This document shows, in pieces, positions 1-8,852 of a stretch of 64,000 nt of DNA. Position 1 is the stretch's first letter; each line of letters starts with the position of its first letter. Made by a program: the position numbers and the translations under genes. Source of the DNA: DASRBN01 sp035294305 (GTDB lineage Bacteria; Chloroflexota; Ktedonobacteria; Ktedonobacterales; Ktedonobacteraceae); NCBI GenBank assembly GCA_035294305.1, contig DATGLD010000043.1:4740-68739 (forward strand), read 5' to 3'. The notes beneath the pieces were generated by a model. The model saw only the letters and a list, made by a program, of their open reading frames with translations. It was not told the origin of the DNA and did not search any database.

Positions 1-78
1 CAACTCCGGGCCGGTGATGGATGGCCGGGTCTGAAGCAATTCGAGGACCGCCAGGACGCGACTGGTCGGATGGTACAT
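1..78 (-). CDS. HTH/WYL-type transcriptional regulator, N-terminal fragment
   Basis: Only the first 26 codons lie in the window; the gene continues past base 1. The minus-strand reading starts MYHPTSRVLAVLELLQTRPS, then ITGPEL. This resembles the opening helix of DeoR/YafY-like regulators with a WYL sensor domain, which begin with a helix of the form RVLxxLELLQ followed by a winged helix. A Shine-Dalgarno-like AAAGGTGAGG lies about 7 nt before the ATG at 78-76. It is divergent from the winged-helix gene that follows, so bases 79-153 should hold both promoters. The family call rests on a short fragment and is tentative. Confidence 0.6.
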   Translation of the reverse strand, partial: MYHPTSRVLAVLELLQTRPSITGPEL

Positions 79-153
79 AACAATCCTCACCTTTCAGTAA
101 TTCTTCCTCAAACGAGGGCCGATTACGTCCTCCTTTGAGCATATACTTTGAAT

Positions 154-1269
154 ATGAAGAACGTCAAGTCAAATGAGAAAGGAAAAAGCATAACTACTGC
201 CATGGTGAATCTGGATATCGCGCACCAGCGCCTGCACAACCAGCGCATTGCTCAACAAAGGTTTGAAAGGCCTGCAGATGTCGTTCGCTGGCTCGGCGCT
301 GTCCAGGCCCAGGACTATCTCGGCTCGCTCTGGGCGCTTGGGCTGCGTATGCGAAACGCCGTCGAAGCGGACATCGAGCAGGCTATTGCTGATGGGGCCA
401 TTGTTCGCACGCATCCTATGCGCGACACATGGCATTTTGTCGCGGCAGAGGACATCCGCTGGCTGCTCACGCTGATGGCGCCGGGAAGGATCGCGAGCAT
501 GGCTTCGTGTTATCGCCGGCTCGAACTGGACGAGGCAACTTTTGCCAGAAGCAACGCTATCTTTACTAAAACACTTCAGGGCGGCAAACAACTTACTCGC
601 CAGGAACTGGGCGCGGCTTTGCGCCGGGAAGGTATGGCTATAGCTGGTCTGCGCCTCACCTTTCTCTTGCACCGCGCTGAAATAGAAGGTGTCATCGCCT
701 CTGGTAGGCGACGCGGCAAGCAATTCACCTTTGCGCTGCTGGACGAACTGGTGCCAGCCTCCAGGATGCTCGAACGCGAAGAGACCCTGGCGGAACTGGC
801 ATATCGCTACTTTACAAGCCATGGCCCCGCAACATTGCAAGATTTTACCTGGTGGTCAGGATTGGCGGCTGCCGATGCCAGGACTGGCCTTGAAATGGTG
901 AAGTCGCAATTGGCCGGTGAGACTATTGACAACCGTATCTACTGGCGTTCACCATCTACACCTCTTGCAAAAGTTGCAATGCCGGCAGCTTATTTGCTGC
1001 CACCTTACGATGAGTATACCGTGGCTTATAAAGATCGCAGCGCTGTACTTAACCCGCGAGATGCTCAGAGGACGGGAAATGGTATCTTTGGCCCAACTAT
1101 CGTTGTCGATGGCCAGATCGTGGGCGTCTGGAAGCGCGTGTTCAAAAAAGATACTGTGATCATTACCCAAGAGCTCTTTACTCCATTGAGCGAAGCCCAG
1201 AAGGAGGCTCTTGCCGCGGCTGCCGGACGCTATAGCAGATTCGTCGGCAAATCATTGATAAGGGCATAA
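154..1269 (+). CDS. Winged-helix DNA-binding protein, AlkZ-like (HTH_42 family)
   Basis: A protein of about 371 aa with the pattern of the HTH_42 family, to which the DNA glycosylase AlkZ belongs. The N-terminal region holds RWLGAVQAQDYLGSLWAL, whose QAQ matches the catalytic-loop QxQ motif described for AlkZ-type glycosylases. TWHFVAAEDIRWLL and the C-terminal LLPPYDEYTVAYKDR are also typical. By family it may remove damaged or cross-linked bases, but many members are uncharacterised. The start is uncertain: a TTG at 148, ATG at 154 and ATG at 202 (MVNLDIAHQRL, the best fit to family length) are all in frame, and none has a well-spaced ribosome binding site. It is convergent with mdh across a strong hairpin. 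Confidence 0.8.
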   Translation: MKNVKSNEKGKSITTAMVNLDIAHQRLHNQRIAQQRFERPADVVRWLGAVQAQDYLGSLWALGLRMRNAVEADIEQAIADGAIVRTHPMRDTWHFVAAEDIRWLLTLMAPGRIASMASCYRRLELDEATFARSNAIFTKTLQGGKQLTRQELGAALRREGMAIAGLRLTFLLHRAEIEGVIASGRRRGKQFTFALLDELVPASRMLEREETLAELAYRYFTSHGPATLQDFTWWSGLAAADARTGLEMVKSQLAGETIDNRIYWRSPSTPLAKVAMPAAYLLPPYDEYTVAYKDRSAVLNPRDAQRTGNGIFGPTIVVDGQIVGVWKRVFKKDTVIITQELFTPLSEAQKEALAAAAGRYSRFVGKSLIRA

Positions 1270-1322
1270 TCCTGCGCCAGGGCTTACACTGGCCACGATT
1301 ATTTTCGCGAAGGGTCGCGCCA

Positions 1323-1394
1323 GTGAAGCGGGACAAACAAGCCGCCTGTTATAGGTCGGGGTTCATAACAGGCGGCTTGTTTGTCCCGCTTCAC
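1323..1394. terminator. Bidirectional hairpin, 30-bp perfect stem
   Basis: Perfect inverted repeat with arms 1323-1352 and 1365-1394 and a 12-nt loop, between the convergent winged-helix gene and mdh. The stem is far longer than a normal intrinsic terminator, and T-rich tracts occur inside it rather than after it. It probably ends transcription from both sides. Confidence 0.8.
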
Positions 1395-1396
1395 AA

Positions 1397-2329
1397 CTAA
1401 ATTCCCATCACCTCGACCAGCTCCTTCACGGCGTCTGCCGATTTCTGGAGCAGGGCGCGCTCCTGTTCGTTCAACTCGATCTGGATTACTTCTTCAAGGC
1501 CCCGGGCCCCCAATTTGGCCGGCACACCGACAAACAGGCCGCGTATACCGTACTCGCCTTGCAGGTAGACCGCGCAGGGCATAATCATCTTCTTATCCAA
1601 CAAAATGGAATCAACCATTTGCAGTACGGAAGCCGAAGGCGCAAAGTAGGCGCTGCCTGTGCCGAGCAATTTTACGATCTCGGCGCCGCCATCGCGCGTG
1701 CGCTGCACGATCTGCTCGATACGCTCTGCCGGCATCAATTGCGAAATGGGAATGCCAGCCACCGTACACATGCGCGCCAGCGGCACCATTGTATCACCAT
1801 GGCCACCCAGTACATAGGCCTGCACATCTCGCACGGACACGCCCAGCGCCTGCGCTATAAAAGTGCGGAAACGCGCCGTGTCCAGCACGCCTGCCATACC
1901 GATGACGCGCTCCCGTGGGAAACCGCTGATATGATACGCCAGTTGCGCCATCGCATCCAGCGGATTCGTCACCATGATAATGATCGAGTTCGGTGAGGTC
2001 TTCACCACCTCCTGCGTGACCTGCGTAATCACCTCTTGATTTTTCTTGACCAGGTCATCGCGGGACATACCGGGCTTGCGGGGAAAACCGGAAGTGATCA
2101 CCACAATATCCGAATCTTTCGTATCAGCATAATCATTCGTACCTATCACCATCGAATCGTAGCCAAGGATCGGCCCTGCCTGGAGCATATCCAGCGCCTT
2201 GCCCTGCGGCATATTGGGAATGATATCAAACATCACCACATCGGCATAATCGCGTTCCGCAAGGCGCTGGGCCAGTGTGCTTCCCACAAAACCCGCGCCA
2301 ATCACAGATATTTTACTGCGCATCGTCAT
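1397..2329 (-). CDS. mdh: Malate dehydrogenase (LDH-like, NAD-dependent)
   Basis: Interconverts malate and oxaloacetate with NAD in the citric acid cycle. The 310-aa length and sequence fit the tetrameric LDH-like MDH type. The Rossmann fold starts with IGAGFVGSTLAQRLA. The substrate loop reads GFPRKPGMSRDDL, with the arginine that selects for malate over lactate. VTNPLDAM and the catalytic histidine segment GGHGDTMVPL are intact. The start is either ATG of MTMRSK (2329) or the second ATG at 2323; both lie behind a purine-rich AAGGAAAGGAA. No partner gene is in the same operon. Confidence 0.96.
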   Translation of the reverse strand: MTMRSKISVIGAGFVGSTLAQRLAERDYADVVMFDIIPNMPQGKALDMLQAGPILGYDSMVIGTNDYADTKDSDIVVITSGFPRKPGMSRDDLVKKNQEVITQVTQEVVKTSPNSIIIMVTNPLDAMAQLAYHISGFPRERVIGMAGVLDTARFRTFIAQALGVSVRDVQAYVLGGHGDTMVPLARMCTVAGIPISQLMPAERIEQIVQRTRDGGAEIVKLLGTGSAYFAPSASVLQMVDSILLDKKMIMPCAVYLQGEYGIRGLFVGVPAKLGARGLEEVIQIELNEQERALLQKSADAVKELVEVMGI

Positions 2330-2640
2330 TTCCTTTCCTTATATCCTAAAATAAACAGATCGTGATCAGGGTGCCCACAAGGACCGCCCCTACACCCAAA
2401 TGAGTAATACCGTAGGAACAGGGCTTGTCCTTGTCCTCCGCGGGCAGCAGGATAGGTGCTGTCCCTACGGCATTCGTTCTGGTTCTAAGGCTATTGTATG
2501 CCGTGTTTACATGAAATGCCAATGTATTAGATGATTAGGGGAAGCTCCTCTCCAAAACAACCATCTTATCCATATGTATTGTATGAACATTGCTTATTGG
2601 CAATGCTGTATGCTAGACTTTATTATGTAATCAACAGTCG

Positions 2641-2841
2641 CAGATTTCGGGGAATTTGCAACAGATTAGTGCGAATATGAGAGTATCGACAACCGGTCAT
2701 TACGAATTCCGCAAATCTATGGCTGTTGCGCGGTCAATAGCGAGAGGCGTACCGCAATGACCTCTCACGGATACGCCTGCATTATGGCCCTTACTAACCC
2801 CTTTTTCTATCGCTCGCCTTACTTAGAGAGGCGAGTGAAGC
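2641..2841 (+). promoter_or_regulatory. Candidate structured leader upstream of amino-acid permease
   Basis: The gap between mdh and the permease (2330-2891) has no gene. Its first part (about 2370-2480) contains GC-rich repeat-like words including an imperfect CCGTAGGAACAG/CTGTCCCTACGG hairpin. The part nearest the permease is dense in complementary segments: AGATTT with AAATCT (2642/2714), GCAACAG with CTGTTGC (2658/2723), GGTCATT with AATGACC (2695/2756), AGGCGTA with TACGCCT (2745/2772), GAGAGG with CCTCTC (2742/2761), and CTCGCC with GGCGAG (2813/2829). Several are mutually exclusive or pseudoknotted. I do not recognise a known riboswitch class. Confidence 0.4.
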
Positions 2842-2891
2842 CGTTCTCTTGTGATTGATCATTGGAATCATCTCGAAGGAGGCTTTCTTCT

Positions 2892-4475
2892 ATGGCTCAA
2901 AGTGACCTATCTCAACAGCAGCAGGAGCGAGATGAGGCATTACTGCAAAAGTTTGGCTACCGGCAGGAACTGCGGCGCACGCTTGGTTTCCTCTCCAACT
3001 TCGCGGTTGCCTTTTCCTACATCTCCGTCTCTACCGGCACCTTCTCACTTTTCTACCTCGGCATTCTGGCAGGCGGTCCGGCATTCTTCTGGACATGGCC
3101 CATTGTGGCCATCGGGCAGTTCATCGTCGCGCTGAACTTCGCCGAACTCTCCTCGCACTTCCCCATCGCAGGCTCGATCTATCAATGGAGCAAGCGGCTC
3201 TCCGGCCACAGCCTGGGCTGGTTCACCGGCTGGATTTATTTCTTTGCCGGCGTTCTCACCATCACGGCGGTTGCCTATACCGTGCCTATTCCCTTGCTGG
3301 CCATCTTCCCCAATATGCCTGCAACGGTCCTGGGCATGCCTATCGCCGTCTTCATTGCGCTGGTCTCAATCGTTGTCGGCACGATCATCAACGTAGCAGG
3401 TGTAAGGCTGGTTGCTTTCATCAATAATATCGGTGTCGCGGCAGAGATCATCGGTATGTTCCTCTTCGCGCTCGTGCTGCTGATCTTCTTCCATCACCAA
3501 TCGCTCGGTTTCCTCTTCACCGGGCCCGTGTCACCGATCCAGACCCCTGATAATCCATGGACGCCCGGCTTCGGCACCAGCTACTTCGGCGCTTTCGCCG
3601 CGGCGCTGTTCATGTCGCTGTTCGTCATCTACGGCTTCGATACGGCTGGAACCCTGGGCGAAGAAACGAAAGACCCGCAGAGGAATGCCCCTCGCGGCGT
3701 GCTGTGGGCGATTGGGCTTTCGATGATCGCCGGTGTCCTCTTCCTGGGCGGTACCATCCTTTCCATTCAAAATCCCGCCAAAATTGAGGCCATCGCCGCT
3801 GGAACAAACTATACCAACACGCTGCCGGCGATTATTCAGGATGCGCTTGGCACTGCCTGGGGCAATGTCTACCTGGCAGTAGTATTAGTAGCCGTGTGCG
3901 TCTGTACCCTGGCTATCCAGTCGGCAACCATCCGCCTGATGTTCTCGATGGGCCGCGATGAGCGCCTGCCATTCGGCAAAATCTGGGGAACAGTCAATCC
4001 TGCGCTGCGCACCCCTCTCTGGGCGGGCATTGCGGTTGCGGTACTCTCGGCTCTCCCATTCCTCTATAGTCAGGCTATCGGTGTCCTGGTCACCGGCGCG
4101 ACCGGCCTGATCTATCTCTCATACTTCATGAATAATATCGCCTCCCTCCGCGCCCGCTTTAAAGGCTGGCCGCGCGTCCGCACGCCCTTTAGCCTGGGTG
4201 GATGGGGCATCCCGATCAATATACTGGCGCTGATCTATGGTGGTTTGATGCTCATCAACTTCTTGTGGTTCGGCGGCCTGCGTAACACCTACACCAATCC
4301 GACGATGGGGGCGGCCTTCACTTCCTGGGCCAATATTCCCATCCTTGGTGGCACTCCCATCTTTGAATTCTCGCTGGTCGTCCTCTTCGTCGTCGGTGGC
4401 ATCTACTGGTATGGCTTCAAACGCCGCCAGGTGATTGCTAGCGGCGCACAAGGAGCTGAGGCGCTGGCCGACTGA
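2892..4475 (+). CDS. APC-superfamily amino acid permease (ACT/GABA-permease-like)
   Basis: Polytopic inner-membrane transporter of about 527 aa with roughly 12 hydrophobic segments. The first helix region SNFAVAFSYISVSTGTFSLF and the following GGPAFFWTWPIVAIGQ and AELSSHFPIAGSIYQW match the amino acid/choline transporter family of the APC superfamily, which includes GABA and polyamine permeases. The substrate cannot be read from sequence. A perfect AAGGAGG at 2876-2882 lies 9 nt before the ATG at 2892, so this start is preferred over an upstream TTG at 2862. It is a single-gene unit with a possibly structured leader and a hairpin after its stop. Confidence 0.9.
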   Translation: MAQSDLSQQQQERDEALLQKFGYRQELRRTLGFLSNFAVAFSYISVSTGTFSLFYLGILAGGPAFFWTWPIVAIGQFIVALNFAELSSHFPIAGSIYQWSKRLSGHSLGWFTGWIYFFAGVLTITAVAYTVPIPLLAIFPNMPATVLGMPIAVFIALVSIVVGTIINVAGVRLVAFINNIGVAAEIIGMFLFALVLLIFFHHQSLGFLFTGPVSPIQTPDNPWTPGFGTSYFGAFAAALFMSLFVIYGFDTAGTLGEETKDPQRNAPRGVLWAIGLSMIAGVLFLGGTILSIQNPAKIEAIAAGTNYTNTLPAIIQDALGTAWGNVYLAVVLVAVCVCTLAIQSATIRLMFSMGRDERLPFGKIWGTVNPALRTPLWAGIAVAVLSALPFLYSQAIGVLVTGATGLIYLSYFMNNIASLRARFKGWPRVRTPFSLGGWGIPINILALIYGGLMLINFLWFGGLRNTYTNPTMGAAFTSWANIPILGGTPIFEFSLVVLFVVGGIYWYGFKRRQVIASGAQGAEALAD

Positions 4476-4502
4476 TACCACAGTAGAGCGGTGAGAATGA
4501 AA

Positions 4503-4558
4503 CAGGCAGAGGTGCGAACCCCCATTTTCCTCATAAATGAGGGTCGCATCTCTGCCTG
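4503..4558 (+). terminator. Hairpin after the permease gene
   Basis: Near-perfect inverted repeat (CAGGCAGAGGTGCGA... with ...TCGCATCTCTGCCTG, one mismatch and one bulge) 27 nt after the permease stop. It can also serve read-through from the minus side. Bases 4559-4812 contain no gene or other structure that I can support. Confidence 0.65.
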
Positions 4559-4812
4559 ATGCTTAAAAAAGAGTGGAGCAAGTGTGACCCATAGTACAAA
4601 ATAAAGCAATCTAGCAAAGAGCGATGAAACATGATACAGTATTACTATAGGGAGAGGAACAGTATGCACATGTCGCGTCATCTCCTTCATGGGCATGCTG
4701 CCTCACCCATAATTCCTCCTGCGGATTCCCCATATGTTTCCACTCCAGGATGAGGTAAGCTCACGTTGTCCTCCTGTCCTCACCGCAAAAAGCGCCAGTG
4801 AAAAAGTCCAGA

Positions 4813-5475
4813 CTAGCCCGTATACTTAAAGCTCTGCAATATTCCTAAAAACAGCGAGATATCCTGCTGCGCCTTTCCGGGAGCATATATTCCGGTATAG
4901 AAGGTGAATTGATGCTGCCCAAAAGTTGCCACAGCGATACGATCATACTCTCCACAATTTGGAGAGGTTCGATCATATAAAATAGCCTTCGTTCCACTGA
5001 TGGTAATAGGCGTTGCTTCGGCTTTCCAATTTGGATCACTCGATGGGTTGAATGGAGAACCTGTAAGGCCTACCGATATTTCAAACTTCTCGGGGGCGCC
5101 ACTCGAGTTTTCAAAAGGGAATGTACTTCCAATAGGTAAAACAGCCGTTATATATTCATCTCCGCTCCCATCAGTAAATGAGCCTGCCTTCCAGCCTGGG
5201 GGGATAGCAAACTGGAATGGGAAGCGCGTATCTTTATAGAGCTTCCACCCGGTAGTAGATGCCGCTGCGACGCTCAAGGTGGGACAGACGGTGGCAATGG
5301 GGGTGGCTCGCGCCGTGGCCGTCAGGTTCGTAGCGCCAGGACCTTTGCTATCCCTGGGCGTGGCTGTTGGTTGGCCGATTCCTATGTTACTGGTGTCACA
5401 TGCTGCAAGTAACAAAGACAGGAGCAGAAGGAGTAGGGCGAGTAATCCACTAAGACGCATAATACTGAAGTTCAT
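4813..5475 (-). CDS. Predicted lipoprotein of unknown function
   Basis: About 220 aa. The N-terminus MNFSIMRLSGLLALLLLLLS is followed by LLLAAC, a clear lipobox with the modified cysteine near residue 26, so the protein should be anchored to the outer face of the membrane. A Thr/Pro/Ala-rich linker follows, then a globular domain (GWKLYKDTRFPFQFAIPPGW) of the kind found in PsbP-like or stress-protein-like extracellular domains. I chose the ATG at 5475 because it places the signal peptide at the N-terminus; the open frame extends further upstream but lacks sense as a secreted protein. It is divergent from the next lipoprotein. Confidence 0.75.
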   Translation of the reverse strand: MNFSIMRLSGLLALLLLLLSLLLAACDTSNIGIGQPTATPRDSKGPGATNLTATARATPIATVCPTLSVAAASTTGWKLYKDTRFPFQFAIPPGWKAGSFTDGSGDEYITAVLPIGSTFPFENSSGAPEKFEISVGLTGSPFNPSSDPNWKAEATPITISGTKAILYDRTSPNCGEYDRIAVATFGQHQFTFYTGIYAPGKAQQDISLFLGILQSFKYTG

Positions 5476-5625
5476 GAGTAAATTGCCCCGCAGAGTGTCT
5501 TCCTCAATTAACCTTATAAAGTTGATTTTCAAAGCTGCCTCTATTATTATACAGTTAAGCTCTTGTTGAGGTCTACAATTTTGTGCTGATCCAGCGCTGT
5601 TTAAAAAATATGGGAGCAAAGGCCC
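5476..5625. promoter_or_regulatory. Divergent promoter region of two lipoprotein genes
   Basis: A 150-bp AT-rich spacer between divergent lipoprotein genes. On the minus strand a TATAAT lies at 5551-5546 preceded by TG, a good extended -10; no strong -35 was found. Confidence 0.4.
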
Positions 5626-6291
5626 ATGTACAAGCCGAAACCTGGATACGGCAATAATCGCATCCGATTAAATAACGCTGACCGAATAGAGCGGCAAGAA
5701 AGCAATACCATTAAGCAAGCTCGTTTGCTGCAAAAGCTCGTCATAACGATTCTACTTGCCAGCATAGCTTTCCTGGTAATTGCTTGCAGTACCGAGGCCA
5801 CGACAAACCAACCGCCCCTCACTGTCACGTCAACCGTGAAGACTCTAGCCAGCCCTACTCCTTCTTTGTCTGAGGTCACTCCACCAAGAGAGGCCAGCAG
5901 CATGACGTATGATCCAGGGATGGGGATGCCACTGCTCTTTGGGGGAGCAGCCGCCACTCCAGTGGGATACTTGAACGATACCTGGGCCTGGGATGGCCAC
6001 ACCTGGTCCCAACTGCATCCGGCCACCAGTCCGCCAGCTCGCAGTGATGCCTGCCTGGTCTATGATGCGGCAGCCGGGCAACTCGTCCTCTTTGGTGGCG
6101 AAGCTGCCGCCACCCAGTTGTCTGATACCTGGCTCTGGAATGGCACGACCTGGACGGAGCAGTCCGCCATGCCTGCTCCCAGTGGTGGCTACAACAGCGC
6201 CGCCTACGATGCTGCCCACCACTACATCCTTGCCTATGAACAAAGTGAGACCTGGATATGGATGGGTACACAATGGAAAAAGCTTGATTGA
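5626..6291 (+). CDS. Kelch-repeat lipoprotein
   Basis: 221 aa. After a polar N-terminus there is a hydrophobic segment ending in FLVIAC, a lipobox, so the mature protein should be a surface lipoprotein. The rest carries Kelch-type propeller blades of about 50 aa: MTYDPGMGMPLLFGG...LNDTWAWDGHTWSQLHP, then LVYDAAAGQLVLFGG...LSDTWLWNGTTWTEQ, and a final SETWIWMGTQWKKLD. Only about three blades are present, fewer than the six or seven needed for a closed propeller, so it may be shortened or assemble with another protein. A GGGAGCAAAGG sequence precedes the ATG. The ligand is unknown. Confidence 0.75.
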   Translation: MYKPKPGYGNNRIRLNNADRIERQESNTIKQARLLQKLVITILLASIAFLVIACSTEATTNQPPLTVTSTVKTLASPTPSLSEVTPPREASSMTYDPGMGMPLLFGGAAATPVGYLNDTWAWDGHTWSQLHPATSPPARSDACLVYDAAAGQLVLFGGEAAATQLSDTWLWNGTTWTEQSAMPAPSGGYNSAAYDAAHHYILAYEQSETWIWMGTQWKKLD

Positions 6292-6348
6292 GAGCTTCAA
6301 CTTATTCATGCGGTGGTACACGAGGGCTGATCAATCGGCGGTGGGCGC

Positions 6349-6389
6349 GATCAATCGGCCCCTACGGCTTCGCCGGGGGCCGATTGATC
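6349..6389. terminator. Hairpin between Kelch lipoprotein and polX
   Basis: Arms 6349-6362 and 6376-6389 (GATCAATCGGCCCC and its complement) around a 13-nt loop, between convergent genes and ending 3 nt before the polX stop codon. A second GATCAATCGGC copy lies just upstream at 6329, suggesting that it belongs to a repeat family. Confidence 0.6.
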
Positions 6390-6392
6390 CAT

Positions 6393-8165
6393 TCAACGCC
6401 CTGCCCTGGGGGCCGTTCTTCTTTTCTTGAAGTAATCGAGCAATTCCTGCAACGGCATGGCGTTCAATACGTCCTGGGGGCGCAGCCAGCCTTTGCGGGC
6501 TATATTCACGCCGTATTTCAGGACATCCAGTCCGTCGATGCTGTGCGCGTCTGGGTCGATGGGGATTTTCATGCCTTTGTCGCGCGCGCGATGCAGGTAG
6601 CGCCAGTCCAGGTCGAGTCGTGATGGGTGGGCGTTGATTTCGATGCTGACGTTGTGCTGGGCGGCGGCATCGATGATCGCTTCCACGTCCAGGGAGTAGC
6701 CTTCTCGGCCCAGTAGAATGCGCCCGGTTGGATGGCCGATGATATCGACGTAGGGGTTCGCGATGGCGCGCAACATGCGCTGTGTCTGCTCTTCAGGCGA
6801 AAGATTGAACTGGCTATGAATGGAGGCAACCACAAAATCCAGGCTCGCCAGCACGTCGTCGGGAAAATCGAGCGAGCCATCGCGCAGAATATCGCATTCC
6901 GTTCCCTTGAGAATGTAGATGCGACCGGCGAATTCTTCGTTCAGGCGGTCGATCTCCTCGCCCTGGCGGCGCAGGGCATCCTCGTTTAACCCTCCCGCGT
7001 AGGCTGCCACCTTGCTGTGATCGCTCATGCCCAGATAGGTAAAGCCGCGCGCGATACAGGCCTCGGCCATCTCGCGAATCGTATTCTGCCCATCGCTCCA
7101 GACGGAATGCACGTGCAGGATGCCTTTCAGATCGCTCATCTGCACCAGCTTTGGTAGCTTGTGCTGGATAGCAGCCTCGATCTCGCCCATATCCTCGCGC
7201 AATTCGGGTTCAATGTAGTCCATGCCGAGCGCAGCATAGATATCGGCCTCATCCTTGCAGGGAATAAGCTCAAGGTTCGGCTCCTTGCCCTTGAAAAGAC
7301 CATAATCGTTGATGGTCATGTTCATGCTGAGCGCGCGCCGCCGTAGGGGGATGTGATGCTCTTTAGAACCGGTGAAATGGTGCAGCGTGTAGGGGAACTG
7401 GCTATCGTTGACGACGCGCAGGTCCATGTTGATGCCGGTTTTGAGAACCACACTCGACTTTGTCTCACCCTTGCCCGTAATTGCTTCGACAGAGGGCTGG
7501 CTGGTGAACACGTCCATAATCTTGCGGCGCACATCATTGCCGGCGTCATCTGCCACGCTTGCCACCATGTCGATATCGCCAATCGTCTCGCGGCGGCGGC
7601 GCAGGCTTCCGCCAATTTCCAGGCGCACAATCTCAGGTATGGCTCGCAGCACCTTGTAGATGCGCTCCGCCTCTTCCTCGGCCACCGGATAGAGGAAGCG
7701 CCCGGAATGCTGCGCGAGAAAGGCCAGCCCTTGCAGAATTTTGTCCTGCGTCTTCTTGCCAAAGCCCGGCAGCGCGGCCACTTTATCCTCTTTGCACGCC
7801 TGCTCCAGTTCGGCAATGCTGTTGACGTGTAGCTGGTTGTAGATGGCGTTGATCTTCTTTGGCCCGACGCCCGGAATGCGCAACATTTCGAGCTTGATAG
7901 CCGGTGTAGTGGCAACCAGCTCGTCATACAACTCCATACGCCCGGTAGTGACCAACTCTTCGATGCGCTTGATGATCGTCGGGCCAAGCCCTGGCACGCC
8001 TTTCAGCCTGCCCTCGCGCACAAGCTGCTCGATATCGCCATCGAGCGCGTTCACGGAACGGGCCGCGTTCTGATAGGCGCGCACCTCGAAAGGGCTGGTT
8101 CCTTCCTTCAACTCCAGCAGCGTGCCAACCTCATCTAATACATTGGCAACCTGATTCTTATCCAT
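6393..8165 (-). CDS. polX: DNA polymerase/3'-5' exonuclease PolX
   Basis: 590 aa, the usual length for bacterial PolX, a base-excision-repair polymerase. Helix-hairpin-helix motifs occur at about 55-140 (VPGLGPTIIKRI, IPGVGPKKI, LPGFGKKTQ). The family X nucleotidyltransferase motif GGSLRRRRETIGDIDM at about 185-200 supplies the two metal-binding aspartates (D197, D199). From about 345 the PHP domain follows, with HVHSVWSDG, SDHSK, a histidine in VASIHSQF and IGHPTGRI; this domain gives the Mn-dependent 3'-5' exonuclease. Both halves appear intact. It is transcribed alone, convergent with the Kelch lipoprotein. Confidence 0.97.
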   Translation of the reverse strand: MDKNQVANVLDEVGTLLELKEGTSPFEVRAYQNAARSVNALDGDIEQLVREGRLKGVPGLGPTIIKRIEELVTTGRMELYDELVATTPAIKLEMLRIPGVGPKKINAIYNQLHVNSIAELEQACKEDKVAALPGFGKKTQDKILQGLAFLAQHSGRFLYPVAEEEAERIYKVLRAIPEIVRLEIGGSLRRRRETIGDIDMVASVADDAGNDVRRKIMDVFTSQPSVEAITGKGETKSSVVLKTGINMDLRVVNDSQFPYTLHHFTGSKEHHIPLRRRALSMNMTINDYGLFKGKEPNLELIPCKDEADIYAALGMDYIEPELREDMGEIEAAIQHKLPKLVQMSDLKGILHVHSVWSDGQNTIREMAEACIARGFTYLGMSDHSKVAAYAGGLNEDALRRQGEEIDRLNEEFAGRIYILKGTECDILRDGSLDFPDDVLASLDFVVASIHSQFNLSPEEQTQRMLRAIANPYVDIIGHPTGRILLGREGYSLDVEAIIDAAAQHNVSIEINAHPSRLDLDWRYLHRARDKGMKIPIDPDAHSIDGLDVLKYGVNIARKGWLRPQDVLNAMPLQELLDYFKKRRTAPRAGR

Positions 8166-8242
8166 CTCTTTCGCCTTTTACAAAAAACAGAGCGACCGCA
8201 AAGGTACGCTCTCTATAACTGATGATTACACATAAATCGGGC

Positions 8243-8306
8243 GGATTCTTCGCTTCACTCAGAATGACATGCCGGGGCATGTCATTCTGAGTGAAGCGAA
8301 GAATCC
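8243..8306. repeat. Palindromic GTCATTCTGAG repeat, 31-bp perfect stem
   Basis: Arms 8243-8273 and 8276-8306 are perfectly complementary with a 2-nt centre. The core word GTCATTCTGAGTGAAGCGAA belongs to a dispersed repeat; a shorter palindromic copy is at 20535-20577, and degenerate copies are near 34329 and 40645. It lies downstream of the 8368-8835 gene and upstream of polX, so it may terminate the former. Confidence 0.75.
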
Positions 8307-8367
8307 CCCTGCCCTTCTAGGTAATTCCCAGTCCTATAAGCATTCACAGAAAGTGGCAAGGAGCGCC

Positions 8368-8835
8368 TCACGTCAGTCGCATATCAAAAAATTCGGGTGG
8401 CTGCGGAGTGACTTCAAAAGGATTGCGCCCTTTGAGGTCGCGATTGAGGTACTTCTTACAATCGAAATGCACCAGCAGCCAGCAATGCCAGTCATAGCTC
8501 ACAAAGACTGCGTCCCAGGGCTTTTCGTTCCCCATATCCAGCACTTTGTTGCAGACGAAGCATCGGCCCATGCCTGCCGCCACCGCGCGCTCGAACCATT
8601 CATACACGAAGGCATGGAAATCTTCTAGCGTCATCATATCGAGGCTGGATTCAGGATAGCCAAACAGGACAGGGTCTGGGCACTCGCGAAAATCGCTCGC
8701 GGCGCGGCTCAGCGCGATGATAGGCGCCTTGACGGTTACTTTGATTTCATCGTATTCCGGGTCGTCTCCCGACGTTATGACATCGTGTAGCAGCAGCCCT
8801 TCCCGCGCAAACCAGCTCAGTAGTTCATTTCGCAT
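8368..8835 (-). CDS. Conserved-looking protein of unknown function
   Basis: 155 aa beginning MRNELLSWFAREGLLLHDVI. I do not recognise the family. It is soluble and acidic, with CFVCNK near residue 110 and a later HFDCKKY; the spaced Cys-x-x-Cys and His/Cys could bind a metal, but the pattern is incomplete for a known zinc finger. The start at 8835 has an AGGA about 10 nt upstream and leaves a 17-nt gap after the NUDIX gene; an upstream in-frame start at 8886 would overlap that gene. Same strand and close spacing suggest an operon with the NUDIX hydrolase. Confidence 0.65.
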   Translation of the reverse strand: MRNELLSWFAREGLLLHDVITSGDDPEYDEIKVTVKAPIIALSRAASDFRECPDPVLFGYPESSLDMMTLEDFHAFVYEWFERAVAAGMGRCFVCNKVLDMGNEKPWDAVFVSYDWHCWLLVHFDCKKYLNRDLKGRNPFEVTPQPPEFFDMRLT

Positions 8836-8852
8836 AGGTCTATTTTCCTGAT

